This document shows positions 26,155 to 35,231 of a DNA stretch of 45,357 bases, one piece after another. This DNA is from Betaproteobacteria bacterium Ga0077523. GTDB lineage: Bacteria > Pseudomonadota > Gammaproteobacteria > Burkholderiales > Ga0077523. The first letter of the stretch is position 1, and every line of letters begins with the position of its first letter. Below the pieces are notes generated by a model. It made no database searches, had not been told where the DNA came from, and saw nothing but the letters and a program-made list of their open reading frames with translations. The stretch lies in contig LNDQ01000042.1 in NCBI GenBank assembly GCA_001464695.1, forward strand, positions 1 to 45,357, given 5' to 3'. Both the position numbers and the translations under genes were made by a program.

Positions 26155-26883
26155 ATGACCTACTGCATCGGCGTCATGCTGGACCAGGGCATCATTCTCG
26201 CCTCGGACTCCCGAACGAACGCCGGCATGGACAACATCGCGAAGTTCTGCAAGATGACGGTGTTCGAACGCGCGGGCGACCGCGTCATCGTGCTGCTCAG
26301 TTCCGGCAACCTCGCCGGTACCCAGGCCGTGATCGGCGTCCTCAATCAGCGCTGCGCCGCCGGCGAGTTGACCACGAATCTCTGGAATGCCAGCACCATG
26401 TTCGAGGTGGCGATGCTGGTGTCGGACGCGATGCGCGACATCGAACGCCGTGACGGCGCCTACCTCGAGCAGAACGAGGTCCGTTTCGACGCTTCGTTCA
26501 TCGTGGGCGGCCAGCTCCGCGACGAACCGATGCGGTTGTTCCGCATCTACTCGGAGGGCAATTTCATCGAGGCGGGTGTCGATACACCCTACTTTCAGAC
26601 GGGCGAGACCAAGTACGGCAAACCGATCATCGACCGCGTGATCACGCGCGCCACGCCGCTGGCCGATGCCACGAAGTGCGTGCTGGTGTCATTCGATCTC
26701 ACCATGCGCAGCAACCTGTCGGTGGGCATGCCGATCGACCTCATCTGTTACGAACGCGACAGTTTCGAAGTGCAGTGGCGGCGCCGGTTCGACGACGGCG
26801 ATGCGTACTTCACGGCCTTGACCCTCGACTGGAGTGAAGGCACGCGCCAGGTGTTCCGCCAGTTGCCCGAGTTGCGCTGGTAG
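26155..26883 (+). CDS. Anbu-type (ancestral beta-subunit) proteasome-like peptidase
   Basis: 242 residues from the ATG at 26155, beginning MTYCIGVMLDQGIILASDSRTNAG. Thr2, exposed after Met removal, is the N-terminal nucleophile, and the LASDSRTNAGMDNIAKFCKM segment carries the usual Asp and Lys partners. LLSSGNLAGTQ and a VSFDLTMRSNLSVGMPIDL segment also match Anbu, a bacterial relative of proteasome beta subunits that assembles into rings or helices. It is followed in the same frame, after a single TAG, by an N-formylglutamate amidohydrolase, then by a transglutaminase-like gene, a recurrent Anbu partner. Confidence 0.85.
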   Translation: MTYCIGVMLDQGIILASDSRTNAGMDNIAKFCKMTVFERAGDRVIVLLSSGNLAGTQAVIGVLNQRCAAGELTTNLWNASTMFEVAMLVSDAMRDIERRDGAYLEQNEVRFDASFIVGGQLRDEPMRLFRIYSEGNFIEAGVDTPYFQTGETKYGKPIIDRVITRATPLADATKCVLVSFDLTMRSNLSVGMPIDLICYERDSFEVQWRRRFDDGDAYFTALTLDWSEGTRQVFRQLPELRW

Positions 26884-27600
26884 CGGGCCCCGGACATCGA
26901 CGCCTTCCTGATCACCTGCGAACACGGCGGCAACCGGATCCCGGGTGCCTATCGGGCCCTGTTTCGAGGATGCGAGACGCAACTGGATTCGCATCGTGGG
27001 TTCGATGCCGGCGCGCTGATCCTGGCGGGCGCACTCGCCACCGCCTTGCGGGCGCCGCTGATCACCTCGACGGTGAGCCGCCTGCTGGTGGATCTCAATC
27101 GTTCCATCGGGCACCCGCAACTGTTCTCGGTGATGACGCGGGATGCACCGATCGCCGTTCGCGACGAGATCGTGAAGTTGCACTACAACCCCTATCGCCT
27201 GCGGGTGGAGGAATGCGTGAACCGGTCGGTGTCGCAAAGGCAACGCGTGATCCACATCTCCGCGCACAGCTTCACCCCGGCGCTGGACGGCAAGATCCGG
27301 CATGCGGACGTGGGATTGCTCTACGACCCCGAACGTCGCAGCGAGGCCGCCTTGTGCACCACATGGAAGCTGTCGCTCGCCGACTGTGCGCCGGCGCTCG
27401 TCGTGCGCCGCAACTATCCCTATGAAGGAAAGGACGACGGCTTGCCGTCGTACCTGCGCACGCGCTTTGCGGACGACGCTTACCTTGGCATCGAACTGGA
27501 GATCAATCAGAGCATCGTCACGGCCGGAGGCCAACCCTGGAAGTCACTGCGCCGGGTGCTGATCGATTCATTGCGGCTTGCCCTGGACCGGCTCCTCTGA
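26884..27600 (+). CDS. N-formylglutamate amidohydrolase-family protein, no canonical start
   Basis: About 238 residues of conserved frame starting right after the TAG of the Anbu gene. LITCEHGGNRIP, LDSHRGFDAGAL, STVSRLLVDLNRS, VIHISAHSFTP and DVGLLYDPERR are family motifs (zinc-dependent release of glutamate from N-formylglutamate, or a related amide hydrolysis). No ATG, GTG or TTG occurs in frame before the catalytic LITCEHGGN; the first is TTG at 27046, which would delete it. Translation may begin at the CTG at 26908 or the ATC at 26896 or by TAG read-through, or a start codon was lost by mutation or sequencing error. Overlap with Anbu in most genomes would be normal. Confidence 0.75.
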   Translation, partial: RAPDIDAFLITCEHGGNRIPGAYRALFRGCETQLDSHRGFDAGALILAGALATALRAPLITSTVSRLLVDLNRSIGHPQLFSVMTRDAPIAVRDEIVKLHYNPYRLRVEECVNRSVSQRQRVIHISAHSFTPALDGKIRHADVGLLYDPERRSEAALCTTWKLSLADCAPALVVRRNYPYEGKDDGLPSYLRTRFADDAYLGIELEINQSIVTAGGQPWKSLRRVLIDSLRLALDRLL

Positions 27601-27688
27601 ACACCGTCCGCAGGGCAACGCGGCACCGCACACACGCCCGCACCGGCCGCCCGTCATCACGGCGCCCACGGGCAGCCATTGGAGAACC

Positions 27689-28504
27689 ATGATGCAGATT
27701 CGCGCCGGCTTCGAAATGAGTTACGACTGTCCGCAACCGACACCGATGATCTTCACCCTCAACGTCCACTTCACGCGAGTCTCCGACCTCGTGGGCCGCG
27801 ACGACCTGGTGGTGGATCCGCCCGTGCCCATGGCAGCCTATCGCGACAGCTTCGGCAACTGGTGCACGCGCATCGTCGCCCCGAAGGGCAGCATGCGCAT
27901 CTCGGCCAACGCGCTGCTCAACGATACCGGGGCACCCGACACCATCGTTCCCGACGCGCAGCAACTGGCGGTGCAGGACCTGCCCGAGGAGACACTGCTG
28001 TTTCTGCTCGGTAGCCGCTACTGCGAGACCGACCGGTTATCCGAGGTAGCCTGGCAGCTCTTCGGACAGTCGCCGACGGGATGGGCCCGCGTCCAGGCAA
28101 TCTGCGACTATGTCCACGGCCATATCACCTTCGGCTACGAGCATGCCCGCATGACCCGGTCGGCGTTCGAGTCGTACTATGACAAGACCGGCGTGTGCCG
28201 CGACTATGCGCACCTGGCGGTCGCGTTGTGCCGATGCATGAATATCCCGGCCCGCTACTGCACTGGCTACCTTGGCGACATCGGCGTTCCGCCACCCCAC
28301 GGCCAGCCGGACTTCGCCGCATGGTTCGAGGCCTATCTCGGAGGGCGCTGGTACACCTTCGACGCGCGCAACAACACGCCACGAATCGGGCGGGTGTTGA
28401 TCGCGCGCGGGCGCGACGCGTCGGATGTCGCCATCAGCAACTCGTTCGGGCCCACCACGTTGACGAGCTTCAAGGTCTGGACCGACGAAGTCCGGCCGAC
28501 CTGA
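27689..28504 (+). CDS. Transglutaminase-like (Anbu-associated) protein
   Basis: 271 residues from the ATG at 27689 (a second ATG at 27692 is equally placed behind the GGAGAA ribosome-binding site). A beta-sheet N-terminal domain (YDCPQPTPMIFTLNV) precedes a transglutaminase-like core with Cys170 in KTGVCRDYAHLA and Asp225 in WYTFDARNN. The His usual before AWxEAYL is Ala210 here. The third position may be supplied differently in this subfamily, where DARHN is common; here that His is Asn228. The protein is a known neighbour of Anbu. A role in peptide or protein cross-link chemistry is inference. Confidence 0.85.
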   Translation: MMQIRAGFEMSYDCPQPTPMIFTLNVHFTRVSDLVGRDDLVVDPPVPMAAYRDSFGNWCTRIVAPKGSMRISANALLNDTGAPDTIVPDAQQLAVQDLPEETLLFLLGSRYCETDRLSEVAWQLFGQSPTGWARVQAICDYVHGHITFGYEHARMTRSAFESYYDKTGVCRDYAHLAVALCRCMNIPARYCTGYLGDIGVPPPHGQPDFAAWFEAYLGGRWYTFDARNNTPRIGRVLIARGRDASDVAISNSFGPTTLTSFKVWTDEVRPT

Positions 28505-28552
28505 CCGCCCCGCGAACCCGAGAGGCGGCACTTCCGTGTCACCGCACCTTGG

Positions 28553-29386
28553 TCACGCGATGCGCTTCTTCAACTCCGGCGGGTTGGCGGAGCGCTCGCG
28601 GAACTCGCCCTGCGACGAGGCGAACTTCACACCGGCACGCTTGATGGCGTCGTCATCGACCTTCTCGAGCGGCGTGTACTGCGGATGGTGGTGCTCGACG
28701 TACGGGTTGTTGCGCGCCGCGTTGTAGCAGTGCAGCACCGTCCAGCGGCGATGCTCGGACCGGTTCTGGTCGGACCGGTGCAGCACGTTCGCGTGGAAGA
28801 ACAGCCCGTCACCCGGCTCCATCTCCGCGTACTCAATCGGGAGTTGTTTCAGGATCTCGTCGACGCGTTTCGGATCGGCCCCCACCTGTTCCCCCGGCAG
28901 CACACCGTGTTCGATGCGACCGCAGAGGTGTGAACCTTTCACCACCTGCAGGCAACCGTTCTCGCGGTTGGCGCGATCGAGCGCCACCATTACGCTCGCC
29001 ATGTGCGGATAGATGATCCCGTTGTGGTACCAGTAGCCGTAATCCTGGTGCCATTCCCAGGCACCGCCGTCGCGCGGCTCCTTGGCGGTCAGCTTCGAGT
29101 GATAGTGGTAGACCTCGCCGCCCAGCACTGCTTCCATGGTGTCGACCACTCGGCGCGAGCGGGCCGCCAGACCGTAGACGCTGTCACCCGGGTGATTCCA
29201 GATGGCCATCCGCGTGGCCTTGCCCGACGCGTCGCGCCGGTCGTAAAGGCTTGCCCGCAGGGCTTCGTCACCTTCGATCGCGGCGCGCAGGATCGCGATC
29301 TCCTCGTCGTCGAACAGCTTCCTCACCATCACGTAGCCGTCGCGGTCCCACGCCGCACGCTGCTCCGCACTGAAAATCCCCGCCAT
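28553..29386 (-). CDS. Phytanoyl-CoA dioxygenase (PhyH)-family protein
   Basis: 277 residues from the ATG at 29386 (ribosome-binding site AGGAGGGG). Fe(II)/2-oxoglutarate oxygenase motif HxD in WEWHQDYGYW, with the distal His in VLHRSDQN; GCLQVVKGSH and MEPGDGLFFHA are family segments. It hydroxylates an unknown small substrate. It is convergent with the transglutaminase gene and lies 3' of the GT-C/TPR gene on the same strand with a 37-nt gap. Confidence 0.88.
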   Translation of the reverse strand: MAGIFSAEQRAAWDRDGYVMVRKLFDDEEIAILRAAIEGDEALRASLYDRRDASGKATRMAIWNHPGDSVYGLAARSRRVVDTMEAVLGGEVYHYHSKLTAKEPRDGGAWEWHQDYGYWYHNGIIYPHMASVMVALDRANRENGCLQVVKGSHLCGRIEHGVLPGEQVGADPKRVDEILKQLPIEYAEMEPGDGLFFHANVLHRSDQNRSEHRRWTVLHCYNAARNNPYVEHHHPQYTPLEKVDDDAIKRAGVKFASSQGEFRERSANPPELKKRIA

Positions 29387-29423
29387 TGCCGCACCCCTCC
29401 TTGTTTTGGACCTGCGCCGACTA

Positions 29424-30791
29424 TTATGAACCGTCGACGGATTCCTCGGAGACACGGGCTTTTTCCCGCTCTTCGGCCTCCAGGCTCCCGAGGTTCACCT
29501 GCGCCCGGTAGTTTTCCGGGTCCAGTTCGATCGCAACCTCGTAGGCGTAGCGGGCGCGGATGGTTTCGCCCGCCTGGTGCAGCACGAAGCCCAGGTTGTT
29601 CCAGACCCGGCTCTTGTGCGGTGACGCGATCGCGGTCACTTCCCACAGGCCGATCTCGGTCCGGTAGTCCGCGTTTCGTTGCGTCGTGTGGGCTCCCAGG
29701 GCGACGGCGAGCACCGCGACGGCTGCCAGGGCCGGGCCTTTCGACAGCGTGCGGTGCACCGCAACCACGATGATCGTCGCCGGCCCGAGCAGCGCCAGAT
29801 AGAGCGCGCGATCGTTGGCGACGTCGGTGCGCGGCAGGAACGAATTCGTGGCCAGCAAGTGGATGAAGAACCAGAGCAGTCCGAACCCGAGCCAGGGTCG
29901 CTTGCGCCACTGTGCAATTCCGGCGGCAATCAGTGCCAGCAACACAGCGCCCTTGGCGACCAGGTCGGTCGCCCATTCGGTGCGAACGGCAAGGTCAGGG
30001 TCGATGTTGAGCACCTGCCCCAGCAGCGGCCGCGTGATGAGGTACCACTGCCCGTCGATCTGAGAGAGCAGGTTGTCGCCGAGCGAACGGGTTTCGAGGC
30101 TCGCCCCCAACAGCCGCCAATAGGCCGGGATCAGCAACACCGCCGCGCCGAGCACCAGGAGCACGATCAGCTGCGGAGCAATGCGCCGCAGCGCGCTCTT
30201 CCAGCGACAACCCGCGTCCAGCCGCTCGATCAGCAGCAACGCAGCCGGCAAGGTCCACGCGTTCTCCTTGCACATGAGTGCGCAGATCATGAGCAGTGCC
30301 GACACCACCCGTCGCGATTGCAGGTGTGCAACGATCGCAGCGAGATAGAACGAGGCCATCAGTGAGCCTGACCGCCCGGAGATGTAGGTGACCGCCTCGG
30401 TCTGCGCGGGATGCAGCGCGAACACCATCGAGATCCAGAACGCGAGACTGGCCACGGCGCCGGCTCGCACTTCCATCGAGGGCAGGAGACGCTTCATCAG
30501 CGCATAGACGAGTAGCGCGTTGACGGCATGCAACGCGATGTTGACCGCGTGAAACCCGACGGGACCGAAACCGCTCGTCCAGTTCGCCGCGTAGGTTGCC
30601 TTGAGGAGCGCACGGATGCCCGGCATCGTCTCCCACCACGCGGCGAAGGAATGTACTGCGGGGTTGTTGACGATCACGTTCCAGTCGTCGAACTGGAACG
30701 CGCCGGGAAGTCCGTTCGCGTACGCGGCGACCGTGACCAGCACGATCAGCGCGACGCGAATCCGCTCAGCGTGTTCCGGCGGCGTAGGCAA
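29424..30791 (-). CDS. Multi-spanning membrane protein with GT-C-like N-terminus and TPR tail
   Basis: 455 residues, start TTG at 30791 overlapping the carboxypeptidase gene by 26 nt. About ten hydrophobic helices. FQFDDWNVIVNNP after the first helix matches the acidic loop motif of GT-C glycosyltransferases and TMTC-like proteins. The C-terminus (about 385-445: SPHKSRVWNNLGFVLHQAG, ARYAYEVAIELDPENYRAQ) is a TPR pair. This combination is typical of TMTC-like/O-glycosylation or envelope-assembly proteins. It may transfer a sugar from a polyprenyl carrier; substrate unknown. Confidence 0.75.
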   Translation of the reverse strand: MPTPPEHAERIRVALIVLVTVAAYANGLPGAFQFDDWNVIVNNPAVHSFAAWWETMPGIRALLKATYAANWTSGFGPVGFHAVNIALHAVNALLVYALMKRLLPSMEVRAGAVASLAFWISMVFALHPAQTEAVTYISGRSGSLMASFYLAAIVAHLQSRRVVSALLMICALMCKENAWTLPAALLLIERLDAGCRWKSALRRIAPQLIVLLVLGAAVLLIPAYWRLLGASLETRSLGDNLLSQIDGQWYLITRPLLGQVLNIDPDLAVRTEWATDLVAKGAVLLALIAAGIAQWRKRPWLGFGLLWFFIHLLATNSFLPRTDVANDRALYLALLGPATIIVVAVHRTLSKGPALAAVAVLAVALGAHTTQRNADYRTEIGLWEVTAIASPHKSRVWNNLGFVLHQAGETIRARYAYEVAIELDPENYRAQVNLGSLEAEEREKARVSEESVDGS

Positions 30792-31575
30792 ATGCGTGAT
30801 TCAACATCGCGTGCGCATCCCACCAGCGATCGCGCCCGCCCAGCATCACCAGGAGCACCCGCACGCCGCCGCGCTCCGCCAGCGCGATGACGCACTTGCC
30901 GGCTTTCGCGGTGAAGCCCGACTTGACCCCGACCGCCCCGTCGTATCGGCCGATCAGCGCATTGCGGTTCACCAGGTGATAGCTGCGTGCCCCGTCGACG
31001 GTGGCGATGGTCGCTTCCACCCGGCGAGCGAACTCGGCGATTGCCGGACGCGCCATGGCGGCATCCGAGAGTGTCGCGAGGTCTCGCGCCGTCGAATAAT
31101 GACCCTTGGCATCGTGCCCGCAGGCGTTCGCGAAACGCGTGTCCTTCAAGCCCAGCGTTGCGGCCTTGCGGTTCATGCGATGCACGAACGCAGCCTCAGA
31201 CCCATCACGCCATTCGGCAAGCGCGCGGCAGGCGTCGTTGGCCGAAGCGATCATCGCCGCCGCCATCAGATCGCTGACGCGCAGCTTCTCTCCGCCCTTG
31301 AGCCCCATGCGCGAGCCGGTCTCGCCTGCGGCTTTCGGACTGACCACCACCACCTCGTCCGCTTTCGCCGCCTCATCCACCAGCAGCGCGGTCATGAGCT
31401 TGGTGAGGCTGGCCGGGGCCACGCGGTCGCCGGCGGCGTGCTCCCACACTTCGGCGGCGTCTACCCGGACGAGATAGGCGCGCGCAACTCCGGGGAAAGG
31501 ATCGGTGGCCGCATGAGCCTGCATGCCCGCGATCAGCAATAGCACAAACCCGGCAAAGCGTTTCGACAGGTTCAT
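30766..31575 (-). CDS. D-alanyl-D-alanine carboxypeptidase (PBP5/DacA-like)
   Basis: 269 residues with a signal peptide (about 1-22). Penicillin-binding motifs: SxxK in ASLTKLMTALL, SxN in SANDACRAL and KTG-like KSG in GVKSGFTAKAG. It trims the terminal D-Ala of peptidoglycan stem peptides in the periplasm. It is shorter than classical DacA and lacks the C-terminal membrane anchor. The start follows the stop of the upstream gene with no gap, and the 3' end overlaps the GT-C/TPR gene, so the three form an operon. Confidence 0.9.
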   Translation of the reverse strand: MNLSKRFAGFVLLLIAGMQAHAATDPFPGVARAYLVRVDAAEVWEHAAGDRVAPASLTKLMTALLVDEAAKADEVVVVSPKAAGETGSRMGLKGGEKLRVSDLMAAAMIASANDACRALAEWRDGSEAAFVHRMNRKAATLGLKDTRFANACGHDAKGHYSTARDLATLSDAAMARPAIAEFARRVEATIATVDGARSYHLVNRNALIGRYDGAVGVKSGFTAKAGKCVIALAERGGVRVLLVMLGGRDRWWDAHAMLNHAFAYAAGTR

Positions 31576-32367
31576 CTATGGAAGATATATCTTCCGAGCG
31601 ACCCACGGTGCGACGGTGATGCCGACGAGTTGCTGCGTTCCGTCGAACAGGTCGGAGAACTCGTTCAGATCGATCTTTAGATCCAGTGCTTCGACGCGGT
31701 CCACGCTGGCTGGCACGCTCCTCACGACCTCGGCAATCACGTCCGACCGGTAGATACGATGGAAGTCGGGACGCAAGGGCGAATAGACCTTCTGCTCCGT
31801 CGTCATCCGGCTCAACGTGCCTCGGGCGTAACGCAGTGTCAGACTCAAGCGGCCCGCGTCGCCGAGACGAAGTTGCCACGACTCGGTCGCATGGCCAGGT
31901 TCCACGTTCGTCCCACCCGCGGCTGAATCGTGCCGAACATCTGCGAGCACCGTAGTTCCATACGCACCCGGCAGGATCTTCTCGTTCCCGGTATACGAGC
32001 GGACGACCATCGAACCCGTTGCACCGGTGGAGGATTCCTTGACCGGCACCGCCATCACCGCATAGCGATCGCGCCCGCCTGCGACCGCCTTCCCCTCCGG
32101 ATCGAGATTGCTCAAGCGGTCGACGAAGCTCACCAGGAGATTGGCATCCTTCGTCGGCCCCGAGGTTGCCGGGTTCGGCAGCCAGCCGGGGGGCAGGCGT
32201 TTCTGGAGCGGGGCGTCGGCAACCCGGAAGGCGAGTACCAGGCGGCTGTGCACGTCCGATGCAACCAACGACTCGGCATGGGCGTTCGACAGCGCCAAGC
32301 CCGCCAAGACCATCACGGCAAACGGCCAGCCTTGGCAGCGGAGCGGGAATCGGGTCACGCCGTGCAC
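31576..32367 (-). CDS. Exported protein of unknown function
   Basis: 263 residues from a GTG at 32367, with a signal peptide ending SNAHA (about 31). The mature part (LVLAFRVADAPLQKRLPPGWLP, GRDRYAVMAVPVK, LKIDLNEFSDLFDGTQQLVG) has the feel of an acetoacetate decarboxylase-like beta-fold, but no catalytic motif is clear. It ends exactly where the carboxypeptidase starts and is probably the first gene of that operon. Confidence 0.65.
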   Translation of the reverse strand: MHGVTRFPLRCQGWPFAVMVLAGLALSNAHAESLVASDVHSRLVLAFRVADAPLQKRLPPGWLPNPATSGPTKDANLLVSFVDRLSNLDPEGKAVAGGRDRYAVMAVPVKESSTGATGSMVVRSYTGNEKILPGAYGTTVLADVRHDSAAGGTNVEPGHATESWQLRLGDAGRLSLTLRYARGTLSRMTTEQKVYSPLRPDFHRIYRSDVIAEVVRSVPASVDRVEALDLKIDLNEFSDLFDGTQQLVGITVAPWVARKIYLP

Positions 32368-32520
32368 CTCGTCACGATTCCGCTCCGGGAATATGCGATA
32401 TCTGCATCAACCATCTTGAGCCGCATGCAGGCCGAGACGCTCTGACACCGGCGGAAGACAATGCTGGCCATGGAATCGCTGCACATTTCGAGGAATGCCG
32501 AGATCCAGTCGACGGGGGCA

Positions 32521-32829
32521 CTACTCTTCGTCTCCTGTGAGGCCGAAGCTTTTGAGGATGAGCCAGAAACCGATGGCAGAACCGCTGCCAATGGTAATGG
32601 CAGCCAGCACGAACAGCACGCCCTGGAACAACTGCGCATTGCCGCTCCAGTACGCCATCCCCAAGACCAGCACTACGAAGAACGAGACGAACGCCAGCAC
32701 GGTGGAAGTCAGCAGCAGGATGACGTGGCGCTTGCGAATCGCCCGGCGCTTGAAGAGCACGAGGCCCAGCGAAAGCGCCATCACCCAGCCGGCATAGGGC
32801 CCGAGAAACGACAGGACGAACTCATTCAC
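32521..32829 (-). CDS. Small membrane protein, three transmembrane segments
   Basis: 102 residues from a GTG at 32829. Three hydrophobic stretches (about 8-25, 35-60 and 70-93) are separated by a basic loop (FKRRAIRKRH). No family recognised. It lies between two exported-protein genes on the same strand. Confidence 0.6.
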   Translation of the reverse strand: MNEFVLSFLGPYAGWVMALSLGLVLFKRRAIRKRHVILLLTSTVLAFVSFFVVLVLGMAYWSGNAQLFQGVLFVLAAITIGSGSAIGFWLILKSFGLTGDEE

Positions 32830-32867
32830 CTGGGTTCCAGGACGTCACCCGAGCCTGCGAAGTCAAC

Positions 32868-34262
32868 TCAGTTCACCCGTCTGATGGCAGGAGGATTCCA
32901 GCCGCCGTTGGCCACCTGGGGCTTCGGTGCATACAGCCGCAGCGTCAAGCCGAGCTGGCCGCTCTTCGGCGCCGGCAGCCAGTTCGATTCCTTGTCTGAT
33001 CCGGGGCTCTCGTGCTGGACATACAAGTCCAGGGATCCGTCGGCGTTGAACTTGAGCGGGTCACGGTCGCCAATGGCGAAGCGGTTGAGCGCATTGGCGA
33101 CCTGGAAGCCTTCGGCGTCGTACATCGTGAGCGACCAGAATGCGTCGACGGGCGGCAGTTCGCCCTTGTCGAAGTGCAGGACATAGTTGTTCTCCGCCAT
33201 CACCGGCTTGCCGTCGGCGTCGGCAACGTTGAGCGGATAGAGCGCATCCTCGGGCTGATTGGCACCCAAGCCGACCATCGCGACGATCGCACGCTTGAGA
33301 TAGAAGTTGCCGTAGACGCCCATGGTGTCGGTATTCATCTGCCAGCCGTTGGTGATGCGGGCCAACGTGGTCATCTTGTCGTGCATGAGCTTGAGCCCCG
33401 CAGCGGCACCATCGGCCAATGCACCGGCGTCGACCTTGCTACCGTCGAAGACCTTGCCCGGCTCGAGGCCGATCCGCTTCATCCGAGCGACGATGGACCA
33501 ATCCGTCACGTGCGGCGGATTCTCCTTCATCAGCGCCGCACCGTACTTGAAGTACTCCAGCGCCGGCAACCCGTTCACCTGACGCAAGGGCTCGGTGCGG
33601 GTATCGACGGAGGGATCGATCTGCTGCTTGACCTCGCGTGGCGGCTTGCCCCAGTCGGCGAGACGCGTGATCCGGTAGCCGTCCTGCACCTTGTTCACTG
33701 CCGCGTAGTCCGTCAGGCCATTGGTCTGGGTACGCCCGATGATCCAGACCCAACGGGTGGGCGCGTCGATGCGTTCCACGTCGGGCGGCAGCGTTCCCTG
33801 CCAGCCCAACGGGGTGAGCGCGAAGTTCGCAGCACCAGTGCCGTTGGTCCGCTTGCCGGGCGCTGCGAAGACATCCGTCCAGAGGTCGAGCATCGGCAGC
33901 AGGAAATGGCGGCCGCCGGTATCCTCGGTCGACACGACTACCGGGCCATCGGCCAGATCGACCCACGCGCTGGAGTAGAGCGTATCGAAGTTGGGGCGGA
34001 CTACCGCCCGAACGTCGGCCGGCGGGAAAGTCCGAATGTGCGTGAAAGCGTTGGCGGGGCCCCCCAATGCGCTCGACTTCGCGTCCAGATTGGTGAGTTG
34101 CTTGCGCGTCACATCCATTGTGATCAACGGATAGAGGTAAATGTAGGCTTCCAGCGCGATGGCCCGTGCCTCCTCGGCCGAAACTCGTTGAGCCGTCGCG
34201 ACCGGCGTCACCAGCCATTGGACTGCCACGAAAACGGTAAGCAGTGCTCGCTTGATCTTCAT
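32868..34262 (-). CDS. DUF1254/DUF1214-domain exported protein
   Basis: 464 residues with a signal peptide (about 1-24). The DUF1254 part is recognisable (AYIYLYPLITMDVTRKQL, RPNFDTLYSSAWVDL, FLLPMLDLWTDVFAAPGKR), as is the C-terminal DUF1214 part (YVLHFDKGELPPVDAFWSLTMYD, ESNWLPAPKSGQLGLTLRLYAP). These periplasmic or secreted beta-rich proteins are common in proteobacteria; the biochemical role is not established. It is preceded by a promoter-sized gap. Confidence 0.88.
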   Translation of the reverse strand: MKIKRALLTVFVAVQWLVTPVATAQRVSAEEARAIALEAYIYLYPLITMDVTRKQLTNLDAKSSALGGPANAFTHIRTFPPADVRAVVRPNFDTLYSSAWVDLADGPVVVSTEDTGGRHFLLPMLDLWTDVFAAPGKRTNGTGAANFALTPLGWQGTLPPDVERIDAPTRWVWIIGRTQTNGLTDYAAVNKVQDGYRITRLADWGKPPREVKQQIDPSVDTRTEPLRQVNGLPALEYFKYGAALMKENPPHVTDWSIVARMKRIGLEPGKVFDGSKVDAGALADGAAAGLKLMHDKMTTLARITNGWQMNTDTMGVYGNFYLKRAIVAMVGLGANQPEDALYPLNVADADGKPVMAENNYVLHFDKGELPPVDAFWSLTMYDAEGFQVANALNRFAIGDRDPLKFNADGSLDLYVQHESPGSDKESNWLPAPKSGQLGLTLRLYAPKPQVANGGWNPPAIRRVN

Positions 34263-34569
34263 GCTCGGTCTTCCTCAGTCCCCGAAAAGCTTCGCATTCT
34301 GTCACACAGCGACTGGTGTGTTGCAGAGGCGGGCATCACGCAGTTCGGTCGTTGCTCGGGCATCGCTCTGCGGTGCTGCGTGGCATTCGATACCGCACAA
34401 CGGAGTGCCGTCGAACGGGCGGACGTGCACAGCGCGACGGGCACGCACCGACAACAACCTTGGTCCCTGACGGATCCTGGAACTCACCCAGACCGACATA
34501 GTGTCGAACGATAGGCATCGCCCGACTGCGACGGTGCGCGCAGCGTGCCGTTGACGGCAAGGTCGGCTC
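34263..34569. other. Intergenic region without supported gene
   Basis: 307 nt on the 5' side of the DUF1254 gene. Short inverted segments are present (for example around 34400-34450), but no reading frame with protein-like composition and no clear attC cores. It may hold the DUF1254 promoter. Confidence 0.5.
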
Positions 34570-35097
34570 TCAGCGCGACATTGCATCGCCGGAACTGGCG
34601 GCCAGGGACTGCGATATGCCATCCAGGAAGCGGGAAACTTCGTCGGGACTGATGGCAGAGAAGTGAGCCAAGTACAAGAAGGACCCGCTGTGCCGGTAGA
34701 TGCTGATGCCCGCAATCAGCCGGCCGTCCATCGTCTCGACGGTCTCGCAGACCCATCGCGCCTCTTCGATGCCTCCGCGCAGCGTGGCAACTTGCTTCAC
34801 TGAGGCTCCGCAACCTTCAGCCTCGAAATCCTTGGGAGGGTCCGGCAATTGGGCGTCGTCGCAGTTCTCGGTTGCCGAGGGGGCACAGGCTTCAACGAGA
34901 ATGATTGGCGGCACGGGCTTTCCTCGAGACGCGCTGCCTGTCGCGAAGAACTTTCCTTCGTTCGGCCCGCCGCCTTCGGAGTGCCACGAATCGGGAATCT
35001 CGAATCGCCAGTTCAGGACCTGAACCTCGCGCGAAAGGCAAGGCGGCGCCACAGCCAGGAGTAGCGAAGCAACGATGAACAGCGAGTGGTGCTTCAT
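34570..35097 (-). CDS. Small exported protein of unknown function
   Basis: 175 residues from the ATG at 35097, with a signal peptide ending PPCLS (about 20). The mature part starts VQVLNWRFEIPDSWHSEG and contains three cysteines around ENCDDAQLP, EGCGASVKQ and EARWVCETVE, suggesting a disulphide-bonded periplasmic domain. FLYLAHFSAISPDEVSRFLDGI near the end is typical of small lipid- or ligand-related exported proteins, but no family is certain. Confidence 0.65.
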   Translation of the reverse strand: MKHHSLFIVASLLLAVAPPCLSREVQVLNWRFEIPDSWHSEGGGPNEGKFFATGSASRGKPVPPIILVEACAPSATENCDDAQLPDPPKDFEAEGCGASVKQVATLRGGIEEARWVCETVETMDGRLIAGISIYRHSGSFLYLAHFSAISPDEVSRFLDGISQSLAASSGDAMSR

Positions 35098-35231
35098 GTG
35101 GCCAGACGCAAGGCTGAACCGGCCGTGGAGATCGAGTCGTAGCCGGTCGCGGAAGAACGATGAACCCGGCCGGCCTGAACTATCCAGACGCAACCTGCCG
35201 TAGCAGGCCGGCTCGAGTGCCAGGTCAGGCA

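Noticed and set aside
35098..35231. Further attC sites between the methyltransferase and the small exported protein
   Set aside because: Inverted segments exist, but no RYYYAAC/GTTRRRY core pair with the right spacing and orientation was found.
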